This document shows, in pieces, positions 53,158 to 62,172 of a stretch of DNA of 64,000 nucleotides (positions within the stretch are counted from its first letter, which is position 1; each line of letters opens with the position of its first letter). Location: contig NZ_CP070969.1 of NCBI RefSeq assembly GCF_017086365.1, forward strand, positions 1,178,001 to 1,242,000, read 5' to 3'. The stretch is from Paenibacillus tianjinensis (lineage in GTDB: Bacteria; Bacillota; Bacilli; Paenibacillales; Paenibacillaceae). The translations under genes were made by a program, and so were the position numbers. The notes beneath the pieces are model-generated. The model saw nothing but the letters and a program-made list of their open reading frames with translations. It did not search any database and was not told the DNA's origin.

Positions 53158-54252
53158 TTACAGATGAAGAACAGTCAGTTCCTTCGGATAGCTGGTCAAT
53201 GTGACCGGACCGTCCGCCGTAATGAACACATCATCTTCAATGCGCACGCCGCCCAGGCCTGGTACATAGATGCCGGGCTCGACAGTGAATACGTTCCCGT
53301 TCACGATAAGATCTTCATTCAAGCCGTGCAGTGAAGGATATTCATGGGTATCCATGCCGAGGCCGTGGCCGACCCGGTGCATGAAGTACTGGCCGTAACC
53401 GGCAGCGTCGATGACATCACGTGCCGCCTTGTCGACCGAACCGAAGGTGGCACCGGCTCTCGAGGCTGCGATGCCCGCCATATTGGCGGCGAGTACGGTG
53501 TTGTAAATCTCGGTCAGCTTGCTGTCAATCTCACCCACAGCAAAGGTCCGGGTAATATCGGAGGCATAGCCTGCGGCATATACGCCCATATCGAACATCA
53601 GCAAATCACCTTGCCGGATTACCCGGTCTCCGGGCACCCCGTGCGGCAAAGCCGTTTTTGGGCCCGAGAGCACCATCGTATCGAAGGAGGGGCCGGAAGC
53701 GCCAACCTTTTTCATCAGATATTCAAGCTCTGCAACCAGCTCGATTTCGGTGACCCCGCTCTTAATGTGACTCAGGCCGCGGCGGAGGACTTCCTCCACG
53801 AGCTCGGCGGCATGCTTCATCCGCTTGACTTCCTCCGGCGTTTTCTTGGCCCGCATGGCCCGCAGCAGGTGTCCGATGTCGCTGAATTGACCAGCCGGAA
53901 CCGCCGCAGACAGCAGCTCGTAACGGCTCACGGAGAAGTGTTCCTTCTCGATGCCGAGTGTTCCCGGGGCAGCGCCGCCAAAACGCGACTTCAGCAGCTC
54001 ATAAGGATTATCCGTATCGCTGTGCGTCAGGATCGTGGTGACGGAGGAGGCTGCATGGGCAGCTTCGGCATCGAGCGCCGGAACTATCAGTACAGGCTCC
54101 TCTCCGCGGATCAGCAGCAGGCCCAGAAACCGCTCATGCGGGTTGCTGGCAAAGCCGGTCAAATAGTATACATGCTTGGGATCAGTTACGAGCAGGGCAT
54201 CCAGCCCGTTACCCGCCATTCCTTGCTCCAGGCTTTTCAGAGCCTCGTTCAT
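53158..54252 (-). CDS. M24 family aminopeptidase (Xaa-Pro type)
   Basis: This is a 364-residue metallopeptidase. An N-terminal creatinase-like domain (about 1-125) precedes the pita-bread catalytic domain. Metal ligands are visible in LLMFDMG (Asp), YASDITRTF (Asp), MHRVGHGLGM (His), FTVEPGIYVPG (Glu) and VRIEDDV (Glu). It probably removes N-terminal residues ahead of proline in peptide turnover. Length and motifs match PapA/YqhT-type peptidases. It is transcribed alone, towards the terminator at 53093. Confidence 0.93.
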   Translation of the reverse strand: MNEALKSLEQGMAGNGLDALLVTDPKHVYYLTGFASNPHERFLGLLLIRGEEPVLIVPALDAEAAHAASSVTTILTHSDTDNPYELLKSRFGGAAPGTLGIEKEHFSVSRYELLSAAVPAGQFSDIGHLLRAMRAKKTPEEVKRMKHAAELVEEVLRRGLSHIKSGVTEIELVAELEYLMKKVGASGPSFDTMVLSGPKTALPHGVPGDRVIRQGDLLMFDMGVYAAGYASDITRTFAVGEIDSKLTEIYNTVLAANMAGIAASRAGATFGSVDKAARDVIDAAGYGQYFMHRVGHGLGMDTHEYPSLHGLNEDLIVNGNVFTVEPGIYVPGLGGVRIEDDVFITADGPVTLTSYPKELTVLHL

Positions 54253-54367
54253 TTCAGGTGTTCCCCTTTCGTCTACACGTTAAAAAACAACGTTATCATT
54301 ATAGATCATAACCGGACGGGGTGCACCTGCCGGTGTGGTTGCCAGTGTCCGGACCAACGCAATGCGT

Positions 54368-54408
54368 AAAAAAGCTGCCCCGCCGCAGGAATCTGCGGAC
54401 AGGACAGC
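54368..54408 (-). terminator. Terminator of the beta-lactamase-fold gene
   Basis: On the minus strand, GCTG and TCCGCAG pair with CTGCGG and CAGC, followed by six T. It lies about 30 bases after the stop at 54439. Confidence 0.75.
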
Positions 54409-54438
54409 CAGTGCAGACTCCCCTATTGGCGTAACTGC

Positions 54439-55152
54439 CTACAGCGCCCCGGTCAATGACCCGATAAGCGCCTGCGGGCTGCCTTCGTACAGCCCGCCGT
54501 GATAGCAAAGGACCGAACGGATGGGCAGGTCCTTCAGCTTCAGCAGGCTGCGGAGGGCCAGCGGCATGTCCGGTGTTGCGGCATCCCAGGGGCCGGCCAG
54601 CTTGCCGTCAACTATGCGCAGCTCATCGGCAGCGAGCAGGAGTTCCTGCTCCGGCAGGTAGAGGCAGATGTGGCCCGGCGTATGACCCGGGGTATGGATA
54701 ATCTCAAGCCCGCCGCCCCAGGGCAAGTGCTCGCCGTCATGCAGTTCTGTGATGTCTTTCAGCTGCCTAAGCTGCTCCAGAAATTGCTGGAACTCTTCTT
54801 GGCGTGCCTGCGGCAGCTGGGCAATCCGTTCCGGGGTCATTTTGAGCATTGGCTGGCTCCCGTTAATGACAGGCAGATCACCGGGATGGGCGAACAACTG
54901 GGCGTCCGGAAGTTCACGCACCAGAGCGGGAAGATTACCGATGTGATCCGTGTCCTGATGGGTAAGGATAATCCGTTTGATGTTAGATGGGGCTTCTCCT
55001 GCATCCTTGACCGCTTGAATCAGCGCATCGTACTGGTCGAACATGCCGGTGTCAATCAGAGTCAGACCATCCTCGTCCTTTAGCAGTACCGGATGAACCT
55101 CCGATGGGCCAAGAGGTATCGTAAGCGCAATAACATTGTGTCCAATATTCAT
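54439..55152 (-). CDS. Metallo-beta-lactamase-fold hydrolase
   Basis: This is a 237-residue hydrolase of the glyoxalase II-like group. The metal motif is LTHQDTDHIG, in which the first His is kept but the second HxH position is Gln (H-Q-D-T-D-H). The later ligands are in HTPGHTPGHICLYLP, LLAADEL and CYHGG. The substitution leaves the canonical HxHxDH reading as HxDxDH, as in several MBL lineages. The substrate is not known. AAGGAGC-like sequence lies before the ATG. It is a single-gene unit. Confidence 0.87.
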   Translation of the reverse strand: MNIGHNVIALTIPLGPSEVHPVLLKDEDGLTLIDTGMFDQYDALIQAVKDAGEAPSNIKRIILTHQDTDHIGNLPALVRELPDAQLFAHPGDLPVINGSQPMLKMTPERIAQLPQARQEEFQQFLEQLRQLKDITELHDGEHLPWGGGLEIIHTPGHTPGHICLYLPEQELLLAADELRIVDGKLAGPWDAATPDMPLALRSLLKLKDLPIRSVLCYHGGLYEGSPQALIGSLTGAL

Positions 55153-55271
55153 CCTGAGCTCCTTTTCTTCAACCCCTGATATGATGTAACATAATCTTAA
55201 TACATCTGTTTATTAAAGGCCAGGCCAGGGCTGAAGCTGGCAGGTTCTGCGCACGGGAGGGGAATTCGGCC

Positions 55272-56114
55272 ATGCAGGGAAAAACGGTGCTCGTAACCGG
55301 CGGCAATTCCGGGATGGGACTGGCAACAACAATCGAGATGGCCCGCCGGGGGGCAAAGGTAATTATGGCCTGCCGCAGCCAGAAGCGCGGTGAGGAAGCA
55401 CTGGTGGAAGCCCGGCGGCAGAGCGGTTCGGACGACATTACGCTGATGCTGTGCGACCTGGCTTCGTTCCAGAGCATCCGCAGCTTTGCCGGTCACTTCT
55501 TAACCGAATATCCGGTACTTGATGTGCTGATTACTAATGCCGGAGTCGTGACTGTCCGGCGTGAGCTTACGGCAGATGGCTTCGAAATGGATCTCGGTGT
55601 CAATCATCTGGGGCATTTTCTCCTGACGAATCTGCTGCTGAATCCGCTGAAGGCAGCTGAGCAGGGCCGGATCGTGGTTGTAGCCTCCGGTGCCTATAAG
55701 ATTGGCAGGCTGCACCTGGACGATCATACACTTTCGCGCGGCTTCAATCCTGCCAAAGCTTATGCCCGTTCCAAGCTGGCTAATATTTTGTTTACCAGAG
55801 AACTGTCCGCCCGTCTGCAGGGAACTGCGGTTACGGCCAATGCGGTGCATCCGGGAGCGGTGGGGACAAGCATCGGAGTGAACCGCGAAACAGGGTTCGG
55901 CCGCTCGGTGCTGAAGCTGCTCTCGCACTTTTTCCTGACTCCTGAGCAGGGGGCAGACACAGCCATTTATCTGGCGACCGCCCCGGAGCTGAGCAGAGTA
56001 ACCGGACAGTATTACTACCGCCGCCAAATCCAGCATCTGTCGCCAAGGGCGGAGAATGCGGAAGAAGCAGCACGCCTTTGGCAATGGAGCCTGGAGCAGA
56101 CGGGATTGGCCTGA
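55272..56114 (+). CDS. SDR family oxidoreductase (retinol dehydrogenase-like)
   Basis: This is a 280-residue short-chain dehydrogenase. The cofactor motif TGGNSGMG is at about residues 8-15, NAG at about 90, a catalytic Ser in VVASGAYK and the YARSK Tyr/Lys pair near 158. The segment ADGFEMDLGVNHLGHFLLT is characteristic of the retinol dehydrogenase/WWOX-like subgroup. GGGAGGGG lies before the ATG. The substrate is unknown. The following GNAT gene starts 83 bases later. Confidence 0.88.
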   Translation: MQGKTVLVTGGNSGMGLATTIEMARRGAKVIMACRSQKRGEEALVEARRQSGSDDITLMLCDLASFQSIRSFAGHFLTEYPVLDVLITNAGVVTVRRELTADGFEMDLGVNHLGHFLLTNLLLNPLKAAEQGRIVVVASGAYKIGRLHLDDHTLSRGFNPAKAYARSKLANILFTRELSARLQGTAVTANAVHPGAVGTSIGVNRETGFGRSVLKLLSHFFLTPEQGADTAIYLATAPELSRVTGQYYYRRQIQHLSPRAENAEEAARLWQWSLEQTGLA

Positions 56115-56197
56115 GGCGCACTTAAACCTTAGCATGGCGATTAGCAGGGCTGATTCATAGGATTTGTCGTTGAGTATAATTTGGGAGGAATGGCAGT

Positions 56198-56707
56198 ATG
56201 GCTTGGCACAATTACACCATAGAAGATGCAGCAATTGAGGATTTACAGGCAATCGTGGAGATTTATAATTCAACAGTAGCGGGACGGATGGTAACAGCCG
56301 ATCTTGAGCCTGTGAGCATTGAAGACCGGGTCAAATGGTTCCATGAGCATAACAGCCACCATCGTCCGCTATGGGTGCTGAAGCAGGAGGGCGAGATTGC
56401 CGCCTGGTTCAGCTTTCAGTCATTTTACGGGCGTCCTGCCTATAATGCAACCGCAGAGATCAGTGTTTATGTAAATGAGAAATTCCGCGGCAAAGGAGCC
56501 GGTAGCATTCTGCTGGCCAAGGCCCTTGAGGAATGCCCGCGCCTTGGCGTCCAGAATCTGGTCGGCTTTGTATTTGGCCATAATGAACCAAGTCTCGCCC
56601 TGCTGCGGAAATTTGGTTTTAAAGATTGGGGCCTGCTGCCGGGTGTTGCCGAAATGGACGGTATCCAGCGTGATTTGGTTATTATCGGACGCAAGCTGCA
56701 GGACTAA
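56198..56707 (+). CDS. GNAT acetyltransferase, phosphinothricin acetyltransferase-like
   Basis: This is a 169-residue acetyltransferase of the Pat/Bar/YwnH type. It starts [20 protein letters not shown] and shows the characteristic [38 protein letters not shown] and the acetyl-CoA loop [13 protein letters not shown]. Relatives acetylate methionine sulfone or sulfoximine and herbicidal phosphinothricin. AGGAGGAAT-like sequence (GGGAGGAAT) precedes the ATG. The native substrate here is unknown. Confidence 0.88.
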   Translation: MAWHNYTIEDAAIEDLQAIVEIYNSTVAGRMVTADLEPVSIEDRVKWFHEHNSHHRPLWVLKQEGEIAAWFSFQSFYGRPAYNATAEISVYVNEKFRGKGAGSILLAKALEECPRLGVQNLVGFVFGHNEPSLALLRKFGFKDWGLLPGVAEMDGIQRDLVIIGRKLQD

Positions 56708-56738
56708 AGGCTGCTATTAGAGAATCTGGCTAAAAAGC

Positions 56739-57083
56739 TTATTGCGGCGGAACTGTTTCAGGCCCGCAGTCGCTGGAATCAATCCATGATTCAGACCACT
56801 TTTCCAGATCGCGGATTACCGATTCCAGGCCCCGGCCTTTATCTGTCAGGGAGTATTGAATTCTTACAGGTGTCTCGGGAAATACTTCGCGGAGGACAAT
56901 CCCCTCCTGCTCCAGCTCCTTTAGGCGCTCCGACAGGAGTCTGCCGCTAACGGGCAGTGCCGCCTCGATCGTACTGAAACGCTGCGGTCCCTGGAGAAGC
57001 TGATAGATGATTAAGCCCGTCCAGCGTCTGCCGATAATATCCATGCTTTTCTGTAACTTTGGACACAGGTCAATGGATTTCAT
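56739..57083 (-). CDS. HxlR family transcriptional regulator
   Basis: This is a winged-helix regulator of about 114 residues. The family start MKSIDLCPKLQKSMDIIGRRWTGLIIYQLLQGPQRFSTIE contains the conserved cysteine, which in some members senses aldehydes or redox state. The wing region is RLKELEQEGIVLREVFPETPVRIQYSLTDKG. I start at ATG 57083, with AGAGGTG six bases upstream, not at the GTG three codons earlier. It is divergent from the YqkE-like gene and may control a neighbour; no operator is evident. Confidence 0.88.
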   Translation of the reverse strand: MKSIDLCPKLQKSMDIIGRRWTGLIIYQLLQGPQRFSTIEAALPVSGRLLSERLKELEQEGIVLREVFPETPVRIQYSLTDKGRGLESVIRDLEKWSESWIDSSDCGPETVPPQ

Positions 57084-57172
57084 TAGGCTCACCTCTTACT
57101 GAACATTATAAACAAAAAGACCTATAACTAAAACAAATTTGAAGGATATACAAGACCGAAAGGATGTCTGAA

Positions 57173-57433
57173 ATGGCTAAAAAGAAGAAGACCGCAAGTG
57201 TGCAGCGCCCCGCTGTAACGGATGCTCCCGCAACACTTAAGGATCTGCTGAGCAGTGATGTGCTTAACAAGCTGAAGGCGCAGTCAGATGCGCTCAAGGC
57301 CGAAGAAAATGACAAGAAGGAAGCGGCCCGCAAGGCGGTGGAGGATCAGCGTAAAGCGGAGCAGAAGCGGCTGGAGAATGATTTTGCCCATCTTCTGGAG
57401 AACAGCAGCCAGGACTGGCATAAATTTAAATAA
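57173..57433 (+). CDS. YqkE/DUF3886 family small protein
   Basis: This is an 86-residue, highly charged protein. It begins MAKKKKTA, has a TLKDLLSSDVLNKLKAQSDALKAEE segment and then a long Lys/Glu/Ala/Arg-rich helix likely to form a coiled coil, ending NSSQDWHKFK. The pattern matches the Bacillus YqkE (DUF3886) family of unknown function. I start at 57173, nine bases after AAAGG; an ATG at 57164 lies too close. It is cytoplasmic, with no membrane segment. Confidence 0.75.
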   Translation: MAKKKKTASVQRPAVTDAPATLKDLLSSDVLNKLKAQSDALKAEENDKKEAARKAVEDQRKAEQKRLENDFAHLLENSSQDWHKFK

Positions 57434-57456
57434 ATTAAAGTTTACCAGAATTAGGG

Positions 57457-57486
57457 TTGACAATCTGCAGCAGTGCCATTTAATAT
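57457..57486 (+). promoter_or_regulatory. Sigma-A promoter of the rtcB leader
   Basis: TTGACA (57457-57462), 18 bases and TAATAT (57481-57486); with 17 bases the -10 would be TTAATA. Transcription would start about 300 bases upstream of rtcB. Confidence 0.6.
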
Positions 57487-57515
57487 TGGGTTTATCATTT
57501 AGAGAAGGGAGGCCG

Positions 57516-57615
57516 ATGGGTCATGATTGGAACGAATGGATTGAGAACGCCGCTAAGCCGCATGACAACTGCATATGAACAATCTGATCTCATCGCCTTC
57601 GTCCGGGAGACATGA
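57516..57615 (+). other. Short open reading frames in the rtcB leader
   Basis: AAGGGAGG (57505-57512) is followed by two overlapping short frames. One starts at ATG 57523 with ideal spacing of 10 bases, begins MIGTNG, ends VRET and has 30 codons before TGA at 57613. The other starts at ATG 57516, only three bases from the site, with 20 codons. Neither matches a family I know. A leader peptide is possible, unproven. Confidence 0.4.
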
Positions 57616-57704
57616 TGCGCTGCCCAGCCCATCAGTCACAACTGTATACGGGTGTGCTTTGAACTTGCGGAAGCTTGAATTCGAAGCTGCACCCAGCGCT
57701 CCGG

Positions 57705-57740
57705 GAGCCGTACGATCAGAACTGATCTGCGGCTCTTTTT
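57705..57740 (+). terminator. Intrinsic terminator inside the rtcB leader
   Basis: GAGCCG (57705-57710) and GATCAG (57714-57719) pair with CTGATC (57722-57727) and CGGCTC (57730-57735), followed by T5. It is in the correct direction to stop transcripts from 57457 before rtcB. An upstream GGGTG/CACCC pairing (about 57649-57694) adds another hairpin. Confidence 0.75.
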
Positions 57741-57797
57741 GTGTTATCTGAAAATTACAACTCATCTTACCAACTCGAGAGGAAATGAAAATCACTT

Positions 57798-59246
57798 ATG
57801 AATACCATAGATCAGCAAGCGGGTTATGAGCCCCGCTATAAACATGAGGTGGCCCTTCCGGGCGGCGACCTCAAGGTATATGCCAGCGAGCAGCTGTTTG
57901 GCTCACTTGATTACAAGGTCCTGGAAATGGCCAATAACAATCTGCAGATTCCAAATATAGAATATATGAGCTATACCCCGGATGTGCACGTAGGCGTCGG
58001 AACCTGCATCGGCACTACTGCGGTCTGGGATGCCGCATCAGGTTATGTGTCGCCGTCCATCGTGGGCAGCGACATCGGCTGCGGCATGCGTGTGCATCTG
58101 ACGAATCTGCACAAAGAAGATCTGCGAGAGGTCAAGCTGCGCCGGAAGCTGGTTCGCGCCATTGAGAAATATTTGCCGATGGAAGCACAGCAGCGCGGCC
58201 ATTACAGTGATATTCGGCTGGAGAATATCGTCCGCAAGGGGCTGCACGGCCTGCCGAACAAATACATCCCTGACAGCTATACGCCGAAGAAATCAAGCGC
58301 GCTGTCCCATGTGGAGATCAGCAAGCTATCCTTTGACGAGGAGATTCTGAATGAGCTGCCCGATATGGCCTGGCACCGCGGCCACCGCCAGCTCGGCACA
58401 CTCGGCGGCGGCAATCATTTCGTGGAGATTCAGGCGATTGAGATTGCCGAAGATCAGCGGGCAGTGGCCGAAGCCTGGGGACTGCAGGACGGGCAGGTTG
58501 CCGTGATGATCCATTCCGGCTCCCGGGCATGGGGCGGCCTGGTCAACCAGTTCTGTACTCCCGCCTTCGCCAAGGTAATGGGGCAGCTGGGGCTCGGCAG
58601 TGCAGATCCGCGGCTGATATATGCTCCGCTTGCGCATCCGCAAGGTCAGCGCTATGTCAATCTAATGTATTCCGCATTGAATTATGCGGTGGTGAACCGC
58701 CATCTGATCGCTTACGGGGTCCGCGAGGCCTTCCGGGACGTGTTCGGCACAAAATGCGAGCTGCGCACCCTCTACGATCTGATGCATAATTACGCCTGGA
58801 GAGAGGAGACTTCCTCCGGCACCAAGTTTGTGCACCGCAAGGGGGCGACACGTGCCCTGCCGGCCGGCCATCCGGATAATCCGTCAGTCTATACTGCGAC
58901 TGGACATCCGGCGCTGATTCCCGGCTCGATGGGTACGGCTTCCTATATCATGGCCGGCCAGCCCGGCGGGGAAGAGAATTATTATTCGATCTGTCATGGA
59001 GCGGGCCGTATCCGGTCACGCACAGCGACCAAACGCCTGGTGTCGGTCCATGAATTTTCACAGTCGCTGAAGGTAGGGCAGGCAGATGAGATTGTGGTGA
59101 ATCAGCATTCCCTGGAATCTATTATTGACGAATCCCCTCAGGCCTATAAGAATGTAGATGAGATCATAGAAAGCGTTACGGGCGCCGGCCTGGCTGCTGT
59201 TGTGGCCAAATGCAAGCCGCTCGCAGCGATAAAGGGGACGAAATAG
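57798..59246 (+). CDS. rtcB: RtcB family RNA ligase
   Basis: RtcB joins RNA 2',3'-cyclic phosphate or 3'-phosphate ends to 5'-OH ends using GTP and Mn2+, repairing cleaved tRNA or other RNA. The 482-residue protein has the metal block [10 protein letters not shown] near residues 89-98, [12 protein letters not shown] near 198-209 and HSGSRAWG. The His400 in ICHGAGR matches the guanylated histidine of the family. GAGAGG lies rather far (15 bases) from the ATG, so initiation may be weak or regulated. It is coupled to the AAA gene, one base beyond its stop. Confidence 0.93.
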   Translation: MNTIDQQAGYEPRYKHEVALPGGDLKVYASEQLFGSLDYKVLEMANNNLQIPNIEYMSYTPDVHVGVGTCIGTTAVWDAASGYVSPSIVGSDIGCGMRVHLTNLHKEDLREVKLRRKLVRAIEKYLPMEAQQRGHYSDIRLENIVRKGLHGLPNKYIPDSYTPKKSSALSHVEISKLSFDEEILNELPDMAWHRGHRQLGTLGGGNHFVEIQAIEIAEDQRAVAEAWGLQDGQVAVMIHSGSRAWGGLVNQFCTPAFAKVMGQLGLGSADPRLIYAPLAHPQGQRYVNLMYSALNYAVVNRHLIAYGVREAFRDVFGTKCELRTLYDLMHNYAWREETSSGTKFVHRKGATRALPAGHPDNPSVYTATGHPALIPGSMGTASYIMAGQPGGEENYYSICHGAGRIRSRTATKRLVSVHEFSQSLKVGQADEIVVNQHSLESIIDESPQAYKNVDEIIESVTGAGLAAVVAKCKPLAAIKGTK

Positions 59247-59247
59247 A

Positions 59248-60534
59248 ATGGAGCAGGAGTGCAGAAAACAAGCTGTGATTTATGAATACGACGAAGGCAA
59301 AAATGGCCTGATCAAGGGGTATGACGTTTATGCCCGCCTCGTTGACGGAATCCTTGAAGCTCTCTATTCACGCTATGGTGTCCGCTATGAGCTGTATGCC
59401 AGTGACGATCCGAACAGTGAATATTGGAAGCTGCTGCAGAATGATGTAGAGTCCGGTAATCCTGAGGTGGAGCATGTGGCACGAATTTTTGACCGGCTGG
59501 AAGACCGGACCTTCATCTATGATGATGACAAGGAGCAGCCCGAGTATAGTATCCACCTGTCGATCCGCAACAATGTGCTGGCTTATCCGGCCATGGGGGT
59601 AGCGCTCGCCCGGGTGCCTGTGTTTCAGGAGAACGGCATTAATTTTCAGGATTTCGTCTTTGCCGCATCGGATGCACAGCTGCAGGTGTTCTTAAGCAAT
59701 GTGCGCAAGCGGCAGCGGGAGCAGAACATCAATAAGGTGACGGTGTTCACCGACAGACGAAACGGTATGTTCCGTGAAGACGAGCCGATTACCCGTTCCG
59801 TAGGACGGGAGGATGTCGTGCTGGATGCTGCAATTAAAAAAGAAATCTACCGCTCGCTCGACCAGTTTTTTGACGCAGACCGCAGTTTTTATGTCAAATA
59901 CGATATTCCTTATAAGCGGGGAATTCTGCTCTACGGCCACCCCGGCAACGGTAAAACAACGCTCGTCAAATCCATCGCCGGAAGCGTGCCCGGACCCGTA
60001 GTGTACTGGCAGATTACTGAATACACCAGCAGTGAATCGGTAAATGAGGTGTTCGAGGCCGCAGCCAGGCTGGCACCGATGGTGCTGGTCATTGAGGACA
60101 TTGACTCGATGCCGCAGGAGGTCCGTTCGTTCTTCCTGAATACGCTGGACGGTGCGACCTCCAAGGAAGGGATCTTTCTGATCGGCACCACCAATTATCC
60201 GGAGAAAATAGATCCCGGCCTCATGAACCGCGCGGGGCGCTTTGACCGGGCCTACGAGATCAAAATGCCGGGCGAGGAGCTGCGGCTGGAGTATCTGCAG
60301 CTGCGCGGCTTCTCCGCTTTTGCCGGCGAGGAAGGGGTTGCCCTGGCTGCACGCCTGACCTCGGACTTCTCACTGACCCAGCTGGGTGAGCTCTACGTCA
60401 GTGCCGCGCTGGAGTGGCATGAGAACGGCACCGCCAATGTGGAGCAGCTGGTCCGCGGAATGCGCGGCGAGCTGGATAAGGGGCGCAAGCGGGAATGGAT
60501 GCGGGATGCCTCGTCCACGATCGGATTTTATTGA
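59248..60534 (+). CDS. AAA ATPase (BCS1-like core) paired with rtcB
   Basis: This is a 428-residue ATPase. Residues 1 to about 210 form a domain I do not recognise, with no membrane segment. The AAA core has Walker A GHPGNGKT at 230-237, Walker [10 protein letters not shown] near 277, sensor 1 in [11 protein letters not shown] near 311 and arginine fingers in NRAGRFDR near 327-334, similar to BCS1/FtsH-type AAA modules. It begins one base after rtcB. A role in remodelling RtcB or an RNA-protein complex is inferred only from the operon. No archease gene is nearby. Confidence 0.88.
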   Translation: MEQECRKQAVIYEYDEGKNGLIKGYDVYARLVDGILEALYSRYGVRYELYASDDPNSEYWKLLQNDVESGNPEVEHVARIFDRLEDRTFIYDDDKEQPEYSIHLSIRNNVLAYPAMGVALARVPVFQENGINFQDFVFAASDAQLQVFLSNVRKRQREQNINKVTVFTDRRNGMFREDEPITRSVGREDVVLDAAIKKEIYRSLDQFFDADRSFYVKYDIPYKRGILLYGHPGNGKTTLVKSIAGSVPGPVVYWQITEYTSSESVNEVFEAAARLAPMVLVIEDIDSMPQEVRSFFLNTLDGATSKEGIFLIGTTNYPEKIDPGLMNRAGRFDRAYEIKMPGEELRLEYLQLRGFSAFAGEEGVALAARLTSDFSLTQLGELYVSAALEWHENGTANVEQLVRGMRGELDKGRKREWMRDASSTIGFY

Positions 60535-60555
60535 TAGTATGAGATAAGCACCCTA

Positions 60556-60602
60556 AGCCGTGCCACCTGCTGAAGGTTCAGCGGGTGGCATGGCTGTTTT
60601 TT
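60556..60602 (+). terminator. Terminator of the rtcB-AAA operon
   Basis: A long stem, TGCCACC and GCTGAA with TTCAGC and GGTGGCA, closed by AGCC/GGCT, is followed by T6. Confidence 0.93.
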
Positions 60603-60638
60603 GTTCAGAAGAGTGATTTGTAAGCAAGCGGAGGTGGC

Positions 60639-60823
60639 GCTAACGGACCGGAAAGACTTTACTTTCCCGGTGGCGTGCATTTCCTCAGGCTAACGGACCG
60701 TACCGCGCTTATTGCCTCGGTATTAGTCATTGTTGGGGCGAAAATCCGCACATAAGCGCACTGGAGTCCGTTAGCCTTATCCAAAATGGATTCTGGTACA
60801 AATAAGCGCAGTTGAGTCCGTTA
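60639..60823. repeat. Four related units of a GTCCGTTA intergenic repeat
   Basis: Units containing AATAAGCGC and GAGTCCGTTA(GC) occur directly at 60752-60775 and 60801-60823, inverted at 60689-60713, and partly inverted at 60639-60650 (GCTAACGGACCG). Opposed units could pair into a long hairpin. The remaining bases to 61063 show only a repeated ATCGTACAAT motif (near 60943 and 60987) and no gene. Confidence 0.75.
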
Positions 60824-61063
60824 CGGGTAAATTAGGCGGTTTTCCTATTAAAGACGCTGTATGATGAATCAGTGATATGTTTGAAATATATGTTGGAGAA
60901 ATCTGTACGGCTGTGGAACTGGCGGGACTGAAATTGTAATGATCGTACAATCAGACCGCTCTACTTGCTTCTATCTCCTGCAAATCGTACAATGATCTGA
61001 AAATATGCATTCGCCTATGGGTGATAGATGTACGAGATTATGCAGATTAGGAGCTGAATAAGG

Positions 61064-61570
61064 GTGAGAATAGGAGTTGTATCGGATACCCATTTGCCGC
61101 GGTCGGCCAAGTCACTGCCGCAGGCACTTGTGAAGGAATTCCGTCAGGTGGACCAGATTCTGCATCTTGGGGACTGGGTGGCCATGGAGATTTATGATCT
61201 GCTGGCCGAGCTTGCGCCGGTAGAGGGGATTGCCGGCAATAATGATGGAGCTGAGATTATCCAGCGGTTCGGGGAGCGTAAGATTGTTACCCTTGAGGGT
61301 ATGCGTATCGGGTTGATCCACGGTCATGCCCCCTATTCCCGCAAAGGCACGGATGGGAACGCGCTGCTTGCTTTTGAAGGCGAAGAGGTGGACTGTATTC
61401 TGTTCGGCCATTCGCATCAGCCGCTGCTGCGCAGGGAGAACGGTATTCTGCTGTTCAATCCGGGGTCGCCAACCGACAAACGGCGCGAGAAGCAGTATTC
61501 CTTTGGACTGCTGGATATTGAAGACGGCACAATCAATGCCCGGCATGTCTTCTACGACTCCAAGGAGTAG
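61064..61570 (+). CDS. YfcE/MJ0936-type metallophosphoesterase
   Basis: This is a 168-residue phosphodiesterase. The two-metal motifs are SDTHLP (D-x-H), HLGDW (GD), GIAGNNDG (GNxD), IHGHAP and FGHSHQP (GHxH), all in order. Family members hydrolyse phosphodiesters of unknown cellular substrates; B. subtilis YsnB is of this kind. The start is GTG at 61064 (MRIGVVSDTHL), with AGGAG 10 bases upstream. It ends 111 bases before the next GNAT gene. Confidence 0.91.
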   Translation: MRIGVVSDTHLPRSAKSLPQALVKEFRQVDQILHLGDWVAMEIYDLLAELAPVEGIAGNNDGAEIIQRFGERKIVTLEGMRIGLIHGHAPYSRKGTDGNALLAFEGEEVDCILFGHSHQPLLRRENGILLFNPGSPTDKRREKQYSFGLLDIEDGTINARHVFYDSKE

Positions 61571-61681
61571 CCTGGCTGAGAGCTTTTGTCCAAATGAAAC
61601 ATCATTCTCTCCATGGTCAGTGCTGAGGCGGATATTTTACAATATACGTAAATAGCCATTTGACGAAAAGAGGGAACAGGC

Positions 61682-62149
61682 ATGATATCCTATCATTTAG
61701 AGCGTGCAGTACTGCAGGATGCGGAGCTTATTGCCCCGTTGTTTAATGATTACAGGGTGTATTATGGACAGGAGCCGGACCTGCAGGGGGCTTTGCATTT
61801 TTTGCAGCAGAGATTGGAAACGGGGGAATCGGCCATTTTTATGGCGGTGACAGGTGAAGGTGGAAGCAGGCATGCCGGAGGCTTAGCCCAGCTTTATCCG
61901 TCCTTTTCATCAGTGACGCTGCAGCGGCTGTGGGTGCTGAATGACCTGTACGTTGCAGAGCCATTGCGCGGACAGGGGATTGGCACCATGCTGCTGGAAG
62001 GGGTGCGGGATTTTGCCCTGAACACAGGGAGCAAAGGCCTGACTTTGACTACGATGACTGACAACATATCAGCACAGCGTCTGTATGAAGCACAGGGTTA
62101 CGTCCGGGATGATGAATTTTATACCTATGATCTGTTTTTTGAAAAATGA
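61682..62149 (+). CDS. GNAT family N-acetyltransferase
   Basis: This is a 155-residue GCN5-type acetyltransferase. The acetyl-CoA motif is LNDLYVAEPLRGQGIGTMLLEGVRDFA near residue 82-108, and motif B is TMTDNISAQRLYEAQGYVRDDEFYTYDLFF. The layout resembles the diamine/aminoalcohol acetyltransferase type. GAGGGAAC precedes the ATG. It overlaps or abuts the HAD phosphatase region, so the two are probably an operon. The substrate is unknown. Confidence 0.87.
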   Translation: MISYHLERAVLQDAELIAPLFNDYRVYYGQEPDLQGALHFLQQRLETGESAIFMAVTGEGGSRHAGGLAQLYPSFSSVTLQRLWVLNDLYVAEPLRGQGIGTMLLEGVRDFALNTGSKGLTLTTMTDNISAQRLYEAQGYVRDDEFYTYDLFFEK

Positions 62150-62172
62150 AAGCTATAGTAAGGGGCGTTAAA

